Of a DNA stretch of 64,000 nucleotides, positions 41,933-50,388 are shown one piece after another (the first letter of the stretch is position 1; every line of letters begins with the position of its first letter). Under the pieces are notes generated by a model. It did not search any database and was not told the DNA's origin. It saw only the letters and a program-made list of their open reading frames with translations. Source of the stretch: 66-474 sp040255405 (GTDB lineage: Bacteria > Pseudomonadota > Gammaproteobacteria > Xanthomonadales > Rhodanobacteraceae); NCBI GenBank assembly GCA_040255405.1, contig JBDZUX010000009.1, positions 1 through 64,000 of the forward strand, in the 5' to 3' direction. The translations under genes were made by a program, and so were the position numbers.

Positions 41933-44779
41933 TCAGAACGCCACGGTGCCCTGCAGCATCGCGCTGCCTGCCCGTTGGCGCTGGTCCTGTTCACGCATGT
42001 AACCCAGGCGCAAGCCGAAGTTGGACTTCGGCCACAGCGACACACCGGCACGCCAGATCGTCGTGTTCCGCGACAGACCGATGCCCGCCACCGGCAGCCA
42101 GTCGTTGAAGCCCGTGAAGCTGGCGTTGAACACATCGCCGTACTGGTGCAGCGTGTGCTGCCAACCGGCACTGCCATCGAACGCCACCTGCATGCCGTTG
42201 GCCAGTCGCCAGCCGCGCTCGGCGCGCAGTCCCATGCCCGTCTGCAAACGACCGACGGTATGCGCCCCGGCCTTGAGCCCGTAACCCAAACCACCCTGCT
42301 CGGCGAAGCCGCCCAGGGCGAGGCTCTGGTAACGCACGTCCGCAAACGGCACGATGCGGGTGCCGCCCATCTGGAACATCCGGCCGCCTTCCAGTGCGCC
42401 CGCCATGTAGCGCCCGGTGGAGGCATTGCCGACCGGCGCCATCAGCGCACCCAGTTGCAGTAAACGCTGCATGTCCTCGCGATACCAGCCGCTCGCGACC
42501 TGTGCGCTTGCATACCACGGCCCGTTGACCACCCCGCCGTACAGCGCGATCGTGTTCATCCAGGTGCGGTCGTGGTCCCAGGCCGCATCGAGTTGACCGT
42601 AGCCGCTGCTCTGCCCGGCCGCGACCCCCAACAGCCCGTGCGCGCCGATGCGCATGTCGGCACCGGCCACGCCACCGCCGCTGCGGAAACTCGCGCCTGC
42701 ATAACCGCTGCGTTGCAGGCTGCCTTCCCGGCCGAGGTTGCTGTACCAGATGCCCGACTTCGCCCGGCCGCTGGCAAGATCATCGAAGTGCTCCGCCAGT
42801 GCATGGTTGCCCGCGTCGATGCCGCTGAACAACATCGCGGCGCTGGCTGCGTGCAACTGGCCGGACAGGCTCTGCAGCGTCGCCTGCGCGGCGGCCGGCG
42901 TGGCACTGTGCTGGATGGCGCCGGCGCCTTGCATGACGTTCGACGAAGGCGTGCCGCCGGCTGCCATCGTGGCATCGATCGCCTCGAACCCGGTCTGCAC
43001 GCGCTGCGCTGCCGATGCCGACGCGGGATCGACGAAACCCATCTCGGCCGCGGCCACCGTGATGTTCAGGCCGGTCGTGTCCAGATACACATCGTTGGCG
43101 CCGTAGCCGATGGTCGTGGACGTGAACACCACGCCCGTGTCCTTGACAAGATTGGCGAATGTTCCGGTCACGCCACCGCCCGCCGTGAGTACCTGCGTGT
43201 GCGTGTTGGCGGCATAGCCGCTGTCGGCGCCGGTCACCTCCAGGGTGCCGCCACTGAGCGTCGCCGTGCCCGTCACCGCCAGCTTGCTGCCCAGGCTCAC
43301 CGCCAGCGTACCCGTCGACGCTTGCGTGTAGTTGCCGCCCACCGCGGTGTCGCCACCGTGCACTGCCACCTTGCCCGAGCTGGAGAGATCGCCCACGACA
43401 CCCGCCACCGCATCCAGGATGCCGGCGCCGACCGCAACATTACCCGGCAGCGGATGGCTCGCCTGCAAGGTGCCTGCACCGATCGTGGTGCCGCCGCTGT
43501 AGGTGTTGTTCCCGGTCAGCACCAGCGTGCCGGGCCCTGAAAGCGTCAGGCCGCCGCTGCCGCCGATGTCATTGCCGAAAGTCGCGGTGGCACCTGCAGG
43601 CAGATTCGCTTCGAAGTCGCCGAACGCAAACTGCGCCGGGCCATGCACCGCCTTGGCGGCATTGATCATGCCCCAGCCATAGGTCGGATTCGGGGTCGTG
43701 TGGCTGCCGTCGTCGTAGGGCGTCGCGGTGGTCAGGATGGTGTCGGTGATGTTGGCGGCCGTCATCCACGGGAACGCCTGCCATACCTGGGCTGCGACGC
43801 CGCTCACGACCGCTGCCGAAGCGGAGGTACCGGTGGCGGTACCGAACGGATATTGCGTCGAGGCGGGAATCTGTATGCTCCCCGGCGCGGCGAGGCACCA
43901 TTGCGCGGCAATGCCGCAGGCATTGGACGGTGCATCCGACTCGCTGTAGAGCCCGGCAGGATTGCCGTTGCTGTCGATGGCCATGTTCACCACCGCGAGC
44001 CAGTACGGCTGGAATTCCGGAATCCAGTGCGGCAACCCTGCCTGGACCCAGGGCTGCGGGGCGCCGGGCTGGCCGTTGCTGCCGCCACCGGCTGCCCAGA
44101 CCAGCAGGATGCCGGCGTCCACGGCGGGCTGGTAAATCGCCTTGGTCGCGGTGACGTTCGGAGCATCGTTCAGCGCATTTCCCGCACCGAACGAAGCATT
44201 GATGATCCGGACGTTCTGGGCGACGAAGTCGCTGAAATTGGTGCTGCTGACCGAACAGTTCAACCCGATGTCGCAGTTCTGCTCGAAATAAAGGCTTGCG
44301 CCCGGCGCGACACCGCCGGGAAACGGCTTGTCGTCGTCTGCAGGCAACGTGCCGGCGGCCGTTCCACCCAGGATGTCGGCGACCACGGTGCCGTGACCCG
44401 AAACGTCATTGGGCGATTGGGACCCGCCGGCCAAATAACTCTTGAACCACACAACCCGCCCGTTCATCGGCGGCGTCGTGGGATCGACACCGGAATCGAG
44501 GACGCCCACCTTGACGCCCTGTCCCGTGAAGCCTTCGCCCTGCGCAGTCAGCGCGCCCGTCGGAATCAAGTGGTTGTACGCCGAGTCGTAGGGCGTTCCC
44601 GGTGGCGGGGGAGGAGGTGGCGGCGGAGGAGGAGGAGGAGGCGGTGGTGGCGAGGTGGGACGCACCATGCTGTCGCCCCCGCCCCCGCCTCCACCACAGG
44701 CGGTCAGATAAATGGGAGCAGTCGCGACGATCGCTGCGGCAATGGCCAATACGATGACGCGCTTCCGGCTGTGATGCAT
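41933..44779 (-). CDS. Subtilisin-type (S8) autotransporter protease
   Basis: A 948-residue type Va autotransporter. The N-terminus has a hydrophobic signal with lipobox LTAC (Cys28), then seven Gly, and soon after 17 consecutive Pro (44-60). The S8 protease domain (about 66-395) has Asp95 (VLDSGVD), His129 (SGHGTVVAD) and Ser319 (GTSASAAVVSG). One autotransporter beta-strand repeat follows (about 405-440, GPGTLVLTGNNTYSGGTTI). The last 260 or so residues form the outer-membrane beta-barrel, ending in Phe. Residues 455-948 are identical, as far as I can see, to the end of the neighbouring autotransporter except for one residue before the last. Surface or secreted protease; the target is not known. 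GGGGTGG precedes the ATG. Confidence 0.92.
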   Translation of the reverse strand: MHHSRKRVIVLAIAAAIVATAPIYLTACGGGGGGGDSMVRPTSPPPPPPPPPPPPPPPPPGTPYDSAYNHLIPTGALTAQGEGFTGQGVKVGVLDSGVDPTTPPMNGRVVWFKSYLAGGSQSPNDVSGHGTVVADILGGTAAGTLPADDDKPFPGGVAPGASLYFEQNCDIGLNCSVSSTNFSDFVAQNVRIINASFGAGNALNDAPNVTATKAIYQPAVDAGILLVWAAGGGSNGQPGAPQPWVQAGLPHWIPEFQPYWLAVVNMAIDSNGNPAGLYSESDAPSNACGIAAQWCLAAPGSIQIPASTQYPFGTATGTSASAAVVSGVAAQVWQAFPWMTAANITDTILTTATPYDDGSHTTPNPTYGWGMINAAKAVHGPAQFAFGDFEANLPAGATATFGNDIGGSGGLTLSGPGTLVLTGNNTYSGGTTIGAGTLQASHPLPGNVAVGAGILDAVAGVVGDLSSSGKVAVHGGDTAVGGNYTQASTGTLAVSLGSKLAVTGTATLSGGTLEVTGADSGYAANTHTQVLTAGGGVTGTFANLVKDTGVVFTSTTIGYGANDVYLDTTGLNITVAAAEMGFVDPASASAAQRVQTGFEAIDATMAAGGTPSSNVMQGAGAIQHSATPAAAQATLQSLSGQLHAASAAMLFSGIDAGNHALAEHFDDLASGRAKSGIWYSNLGREGSLQRSGYAGASFRSGGGVAGADMRIGAHGLLGVAAGQSSGYGQLDAAWDHDRTWMNTIALYGGVVNGPWYASAQVASGWYREDMQRLLQLGALMAPVGNASTGRYMAGALEGGRMFQMGGTRIVPFADVRYQSLALGGFAEQGGLGYGLKAGAHTVGRLQTGMGLRAERGWRLANGMQVAFDGSAGWQHTLHQYGDVFNASFTGFNDWLPVAGIGLSRNTTIWRAGVSLWPKSNFGLRLGYMREQDQRQRAGSAMLQGTVAF
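41942..43416. repeat. Long direct repeat, copy A (autotransporter 3' module)
   Basis: About 1475 bp that read the same as 45029-46503 (constant offset 3087). The predicted products of both strands and all frames examined are the same in the two copies. Divergence begins sharply at 43417, and two mismatches lie at 41940-41941. Confidence 0.85.
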
Positions 44780-45019
44780 GTGCCACCCCCCGCTGTTGTG
44801 ATATCCCTATCCGCATCCTGCAGACACCCAGTCTCATCGATCGACGCGGCCTGCAAACTCATGCCATGGATCCGGACAACGTACGCGTCGCCGTAACGGT
44901 AGCGTAACGCGTGCCTCTGTGAAAGCAGTGTCAAGCCATCCTCGACACCATGCGTCGCTTCGCCATCCAAGCAGCGGACATTCGCATCGGAACAAGGCTG
45001 AACGACGACGACGCCTGAC

Positions 45020-48000
45020 TCAGAACCTCACGGTGCCCTGCAGCATCGCGCTGCCTGCCCGTTGGCGCTGGTCCTGTTCACGCATGTAACCCAGGCGCAA
45101 GCCGAAGTTGGACTTCGGCCACAGCGACACACCGGCACGCCAGATCGTCGTGTTCCGCGACAGACCGATGCCCGCCACCGGCAGCCAGTCGTTGAAGCCC
45201 GTGAAGCTGGCGTTGAACACATCGCCGTACTGGTGCAGCGTGTGCTGCCAACCGGCACTGCCATCGAACGCCACCTGCATGCCGTTGGCCAGTCGCCAGC
45301 CGCGCTCGGCGCGCAGTCCCATGCCCGTCTGCAAACGACCGACGGTATGCGCCCCGGCCTTGAGCCCGTAACCCAAACCACCCTGCTCGGCGAAGCCGCC
45401 CAGGGCGAGGCTCTGGTAACGCACGTCCGCAAACGGCACGATGCGGGTGCCGCCCATCTGGAACATCCGGCCGCCTTCCAGTGCGCCCGCCATGTAGCGC
45501 CCGGTGGAGGCATTGCCGACCGGCGCCATCAGCGCACCCAGTTGCAGTAAACGCTGCATGTCCTCGCGATACCAGCCGCTCGCGACCTGTGCGCTTGCAT
45601 ACCACGGCCCGTTGACCACCCCGCCGTACAGCGCGATCGTGTTCATCCAGGTGCGGTCGTGGTCCCAGGCCGCATCGAGTTGACCGTAGCCGCTGCTCTG
45701 CCCGGCCGCGACCCCCAACAGCCCGTGCGCGCCGATGCGCATGTCGGCACCGGCCACGCCACCGCCGCTGCGGAAACTCGCGCCTGCATAACCGCTGCGT
45801 TGCAGGCTGCCTTCCCGGCCGAGGTTGCTGTACCAGATGCCCGACTTCGCCCGGCCGCTGGCAAGATCATCGAAGTGCTCCGCCAGTGCATGGTTGCCCG
45901 CGTCGATGCCGCTGAACAACATCGCGGCGCTGGCTGCGTGCAACTGGCCGGACAGGCTCTGCAGCGTCGCCTGCGCGGCGGCCGGCGTGGCACTGTGCTG
46001 GATGGCGCCGGCGCCTTGCATGACGTTCGACGAAGGCGTGCCGCCGGCTGCCATCGTGGCATCGATCGCCTCGAACCCGGTCTGCACGCGCTGCGCTGCC
46101 GATGCCGACGCGGGATCGACGAAACCCATCTCGGCCGCGGCCACCGTGATGTTCAGGCCGGTCGTGTCCAGATACACATCGTTGGCGCCGTAGCCGATGG
46201 TCGTGGACGTGAACACCACGCCCGTGTCCTTGACAAGATTGGCGAATGTTCCGGTCACGCCACCGCCCGCCGTGAGTACCTGCGTGTGCGTGTTGGCGGC
46301 ATAGCCGCTGTCGGCGCCGGTCACCTCCAGGGTGCCGCCACTGAGCGTCGCCGTGCCCGTCACCGCCAGCTTGCTGCCCAGGCTCACCGCCAGCGTACCC
46401 GTCGACGCTTGCGTGTAGTTGCCGCCCACCGCGGTGTCGCCACCGTGCACTGCCACCTTGCCCGAGCTGGAGAGATCGCCCACGACACCCGCCACCGCAT
46501 CCAATGTACCGCTCGCGGCAACCATGGCATCGCCGGGTAGCAGGGTGGCTGCCTGCAAGGTACCGGCGTTTACGGTCGTAAGCCCCTCATAGGTAAGGCT
46601 TCCCAACAGTGTCAGCGTCCCCGCACCCTCTTTGATAAGCGCGCTGGATCCAGAGCCATCGCCGAAGATATCACCGGTCACCGCAAGTGCGTAGCCGTTG
46701 GTATCGATACTTGCATTGCCTTGAGTCTCGATTCTATGCGACAACGTAAACGAGCCCCCGGCGCGCAGCGTGCCGTTTTCGACGAGGTCGATGAATGATG
46801 TTGCCCCCAGATTGGCATCGCTGGAAACCTGCAGCGCTCCGGAATTCATAACCGTGGTGTCGCCACTGTAGGTATTCGTACCCGTCAGTGTCAGCGTGCC
46901 CTCGCCCTCCTGAACCACGAACCCGGTGCCGCTGATAACGCCATTGAACGTGATGTCGTCGCTGCGGAAAAATGCCAAGGTGCCGTAGCCGATCGTGTTG
47001 ACATTCCCTGTAATGGAACCCGTGGTACCGCCGTTGCCTATTTGCAGAATGCCCGAACTGATCGTGGTACCGCCGGTGTATGTGCTGTCTCCGGCAAGTA
47101 TCAGCACGCCAGTACCGGCCTGCGTCAGTGATCCGGTTCCGGAAACATAGCCGTCGTAAGTGAAAAAGTCGCTGCGATTGAACACCAGTGAACCATTGTC
47201 TACCACACCTCTTGGAATCGACCCGGCAGTTCCCCCATCGCCCACCTGCAAGGTACCAGCCGCGATCGTGGTAGCGGGCTCAGTCCCGTAGGCATAGGTG
47301 TTATCCGCCGCGAGCACAAGCGTTCCGGCGCCGGTCTTGATCAATCTCCCAAAGCCACTGATCGGAGCAGCAGCAGTCAGACTTGTCCCCGCGTCCGTCT
47401 GAATCCAGCCGTTTACCTCGAGTGCGCCGAGACCATTTATGACGACGGGATGCGTGAGGGTGAACGATGCGGTAGTTTCCAGAGTACTGTCGGCGAGATT
47501 AACGGCGCCCGTGCTTGCGCCCAGATTGACGTCACTCGAAATGGCCAATGTGCTTTGAATGACGTCTCCTGTAGTGGCGTCCGTCGCCCCCGATATCCAG
47601 ACCCCTCCGCTGAAGGTATTGGCACCCGCCAACGTCAGTTTACCCGTTCCCTCTTGGGTTAACGTGCCGGTACCGGAGATAACGCCACCGTAGGTCACAT
47701 CATCATTGTGGAAAAATTCCAGCGAACCGTTGTCGACGACGTCACCCGCAATAGACGCCCCGCTCCCGGAGAAACCCACCTGTAACCCAGCGCCAGCGTT
47801 GATTGTCGTCAGACCCGTGTACGCGGCACGCCATAGAGTGAACCAACCATTTGAAATCGTGAGTCCACCGGTACCGCTGATGGCACCAGAGAAGCCGTCT
47901 CCGAATGCGTTGCTGATCGTAAGCGTCTTTCCACCGAGTACTACCGAACTATTGGTGGATCCGTCATTTTCCAAGTTCCTGATGGTCGCTCCCCCGCTCG

Positions 48001-49015
48001 TGCCGGAAATGTCCAAGACGCCGCGACCGTAGATCACGACATTGTTGGAATCGGCGATGCTCCCGTTACCACCGAGCGCCAACGTACCCTCGTTGATATC
48101 TGTTTCACCTGTATAGGCACTCGAACCCGTCAGAATCAGCGTACCGAAATCGTTTTTGGTGAGGCCGGTGTTGCCGGTCAGCAAGTTGTTGATGGTGGCC
48201 TTATAGCCTGCACTGGCGGACGTGCCGTCGCCCACGTCGATACTCACTTGATCACCAGCGTGTCCTGCCAGCTGCAGCGCGTCGCCCGTCAACGTGTAAC
48301 CGTCGACCGCGAAATGCATGCCGGTGATGCTGATCGCGCCGGCGCTGTCGTCCACGGTCACGGTGCCGGGCGCGCCCTGAAAAATGGCGAAGCCCGGTTG
48401 CGGCGACATCGCTGCGCGAGCGTCGCCGTTGGCATCGGTCCAGGTGGCCGACATGTGCGTCCAGGTACCGCTGCCGCCGGGTGCGCTGGCCGAAACCGGT
48501 GCCCAGATATTCGTTGGAACGGAGGGCGGAATCGGCGGATTGTCGGGGCGCAGATCGGGCTGGGCTGGCGACGACGCTGCAGCGGAAGCCGCGGGAGCGA
48601 ACGATGCGACTACGCCGTTGGGGATGGGTGAAATGAAAGATCGCCTACTATCCAGTACCGGAAGGCCAACCGAAATCAGCGGTGAAGCACGCGACAGGTC
48701 ACGCGGCGGCGCCGACTCACTGCCGAGACACAATTCAGTATCCGTGGATGTCGGTGTTACGACGGATGATGCACGAGTGCACGACGTGACGACGTCAGCC
48801 CAACCCGGAGAGATGGCGAGCCCCGCATAGTCTTCAAGGCCGGTGATCGCAATCGGCACCCGAAAATCCATTTGGCCAAGCGGCGGCACGGGTAGGTTGC
48901 CGAGATGCGAGTGAGGTTCGGCCTGCGGCGGTGCAGCGGCCAAAGCCTGAGGCGCGCACGACGCGAGGGCGACAGCAACGGCCAATGCAAGCGAGCGTTC
49001 GCGACTTTGATGCAT
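45020..49015 (-). CDS. Autotransporter adhesin-type protein with beta-strand repeats
   Basis: A 1331-residue autotransporter. Signal peptide 1 to about 27 (ALASCAPQALA), with an MHQSR start like the MHHSR of its neighbour. The passenger (about 28-837) has an unassigned N-terminal part and then about seven autotransporter-associated beta-strand repeats of the type GTGSLTQAGTGVLILAGDST followed by YTGGTTI, predicting a long beta-helix. No protease triad is seen. Residues 838-1331 (end of passenger, linker and barrel) repeat those of the adjacent protease. A likely adhesin or biofilm factor, by family. AGGGGTG precedes the ATG at 49015. The passenger DNA is visibly less GC-rich than the barrel. 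Confidence 0.9.
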   Translation of the reverse strand: MHQSRERSLALAVAVALASCAPQALAAAPPQAEPHSHLGNLPVPPLGQMDFRVPIAITGLEDYAGLAISPGWADVVTSCTRASSVVTPTSTDTELCLGSESAPPRDLSRASPLISVGLPVLDSRRSFISPIPNGVVASFAPAASAAASSPAQPDLRPDNPPIPPSVPTNIWAPVSASAPGGSGTWTHMSATWTDANGDARAAMSPQPGFAIFQGAPGTVTVDDSAGAISITGMHFAVDGYTLTGDALQLAGHAGDQVSIDVGDGTSASAGYKATINNLLTGNTGLTKNDFGTLILTGSSAYTGETDINEGTLALGGNGSIADSNNVVIYGRGVLDISGTSGGATIRNLENDGSTNSSVVLGGKTLTISNAFGDGFSGAISGTGGLTISNGWFTLWRAAYTGLTTINAGAGLQVGFSGSGASIAGDVVDNGSLEFFHNDDVTYGGVISGTGTLTQEGTGKLTLAGANTFSGGVWISGATDATTGDVIQSTLAISSDVNLGASTGAVNLADSTLETTASFTLTHPVVINGLGALEVNGWIQTDAGTSLTAAAPISGFGRLIKTGAGTLVLAADNTYAYGTEPATTIAAGTLQVGDGGTAGSIPRGVVDNGSLVFNRSDFFTYDGYVSGTGSLTQAGTGVLILAGDSTYTGGTTISSGILQIGNGGTTGSITGNVNTIGYGTLAFFRSDDITFNGVISGTGFVVQEGEGTLTLTGTNTYSGDTTVMNSGALQVSSDANLGATSFIDLVENGTLRAGGSFTLSHRIETQGNASIDTNGYALAVTGDIFGDGSGSSALIKEGAGTLTLLGSLTYEGLTTVNAGTLQAATLLPGDAMVAASGTLDAVAGVVGDLSSSGKVAVHGGDTAVGGNYTQASTGTLAVSLGSKLAVTGTATLSGGTLEVTGADSGYAANTHTQVLTAGGGVTGTFANLVKDTGVVFTSTTIGYGANDVYLDTTGLNITVAAAEMGFVDPASASAAQRVQTGFEAIDATMAAGGTPSSNVMQGAGAIQHSATPAAAQATLQSLSGQLHAASAAMLFSGIDAGNHALAEHFDDLASGRAKSGIWYSNLGREGSLQRSGYAGASFRSGGGVAGADMRIGAHGLLGVAAGQSSGYGQLDAAWDHDRTWMNTIALYGGVVNGPWYASAQVASGWYREDMQRLLQLGALMAPVGNASTGRYMAGALEGGRMFQMGGTRIVPFADVRYQSLALGGFAEQGGLGYGLKAGAHTVGRLQTGMGLRAERGWRLANGMQVAFDGSAGWQHTLHQYGDVFNASFTGFNDWLPVAGIGLSRNTTIWRAGVSLWPKSNFGLRLGYMREQDQRQRAGSAMLQGTVRF
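45029..46503. repeat. Long direct repeat, copy B (autotransporter 3' module)
   Basis: The partner of 41942-43416, same orientation, in frame in both genes. It covers the C-terminal 494 codons apart from the extreme end. Confidence 0.85.
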
Positions 49016-49427
49016 TTGACACCCCTGGTCTTCTTTTTCGTCCTTGCGATTTGGCCCTCCGGCGCAGACAAACCGCAATCGTCAACCGGCTTTCAAAAGT
49101 CACTCACCCTTGGATCAAGGCGCACAAAAAAGGAGTCCAGGACAGACGGCCCTCGAGCAGCCTGCCTGCACCGTCGAGGCCACGACGGCGGTCTTTCGGA
49201 TAAACCTCGCGACGCAACCCTCACCGCCTTTTCGGCCCCCACACCGGGCGCAACGGCTACCAGTTCTGCGCTTGGGAGGTGCCCCGCCCATTCGGTCGAG
49301 GCATCATGCGTGCCCGATCATATGCCCGGAAACCGGCCGTTTCAATGAACTTCGAGGTCACCGGGCCGGCCTGTCCAAGCACATCCGCTCTTGCGGGGCC
49401 CCGAATGGCGACAAGCGACATCGTCGC
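49016..49427. other. Intergenic region autotransporter to ppsR
   Basis: About 410 bp, upstream of the autotransporter and downstream of ppsR. It presumably carries the autotransporter promoter. An AAAAAAGGAG stretch is at about 49126. Short frames occur on both strands, but none has a ribosome site plus recognisable product. No RNA or repeat identified. Confidence 0.5.
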
Positions 49428-50261
49428 TCAGAACATGTGCCTTTCGATGCCAAGGTGCGCCATGATCTTGCTGCCGATTTCCTCGATGGACGTGTGGGTG
49501 GTGTTGAGCGAAGGAATGTTCTCGCGGCGGAAGATGCGGTCGGCCACCGCAAGCTCGTGGGCGCAGCGGTCGAGCTTTGCGTAGGAGCTGCCGGGGCGCC
49601 GCGCCTCGCGCACCTGTGCGAGCCGGATCGGATCGATGGTAAGTCCGTACAGGCGGTTGCGGCAGCCTTCCAGGCGCCGCGGCAGGTAGCCACGCGCCAG
49701 ATCCTCGTCCGTCAGCGGGTAATTGGCGGCCCTCACGCCGTAGTGCAATGCCATGTACAGGCAGGTCGGGGTCTTGCCGACCCGTGAAACGCCCACCAGC
49801 ACGACGTCGGCTTGGCTGTAATCAACGTCGATGCCGTCGTCGTGGGCCAGCGCATAGTTGGTGGCGTTGATGCGCGCCTCGTACTGGTTGAAGTCGACCA
49901 GGCCGTGCGCGCGGTTGACGGCACCGGAACGCCGCGCGCCGAGCTCCAGCTCCAGCGTTCCGATGAACGGAGCCAGGACGTCGATCATCAGCGCACCGGA
50001 CTCGGCGATGATCTCGCACAACTGCGGGTCGACCACGGTATTCACCACGATCGGCCGCTCATCGTGTTGCGCGTACACGGTCTTGATGCGCAGCGCCGCG
50101 GCCCGCGCCTTGTCGGGGTTGTCCACGAACGCGATGCGATGGCCGTCGAACTGCACGCCTTCGAACTGCGCAAGGATGGAATTGCCGATGGTTTCGGCGG
50201 TAATACCAGTGGAATCGGAAACGAAAAAAACCGTCCTGCGGCCGTTGCCGTTCAAAGCCAT
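49428..50261 (-). CDS. ppsR: PEP synthase regulatory protein (kinase/pyrophosphorylase)
   Basis: A 277-residue DUF299-family enzyme that inactivates PEP synthase by ADP-dependent phosphorylation of a threonine and reactivates it by Pi-dependent removal. The N-terminal block is RTVFFVSDSTGITAETIGNS and the P-loop is GVSRVGKTPT (157-166). LARGYLPRRLEGCRNRLYGL and the C-terminal NTTHTSIEEIGSKIM are family features. It is divergent from ppsA across about 127 bp, the standard arrangement. ATG 50261 is used although a GGAG abuts it directly. Confidence 0.95.
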   Translation of the reverse strand: MALNGNGRRTVFFVSDSTGITAETIGNSILAQFEGVQFDGHRIAFVDNPDKARAAALRIKTVYAQHDERPIVVNTVVDPQLCEIIAESGALMIDVLAPFIGTLELELGARRSGAVNRAHGLVDFNQYEARINATNYALAHDDGIDVDYSQADVVLVGVSRVGKTPTCLYMALHYGVRAANYPLTDEDLARGYLPRRLEGCRNRLYGLTIDPIRLAQVREARRPGSSYAKLDRCAHELAVADRIFRRENIPSLNTTHTSIEEIGSKIMAHLGIERHMF

Positions 50262-50319
50262 CTCCGGATGCCAAACACCGGCCGAGTGTATCCGCGCCGA
50301 ACGCGTGGCGTGGCGCGGC

Positions 50320-50348
50320 TTGTGTCCAGTCAGGATGCCCGCGAAAAT
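50320..50348 (+). promoter_or_regulatory. Weak candidate promoter for ppsA
   Basis: TTGTGT (50320-50325), 17 bp, GAAAAT (50343-50348) in the ppsR-ppsA divergent region. It matches the sigma70 consensus only partly. Confidence 0.28.
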
Positions 50349-50388
50349 AGCCGGTTTACGGGCCCTCCGCCCGCTCATGGAGATCGTC

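Noticed and set aside
41975..42463. Identical plus-strand frames inside both autotransporter barrels
   Set aside because: They are identical only because the underlying DNA repeat is identical; no ribosome site and atypical composition. Used only as evidence that the repeat is exact at DNA level.
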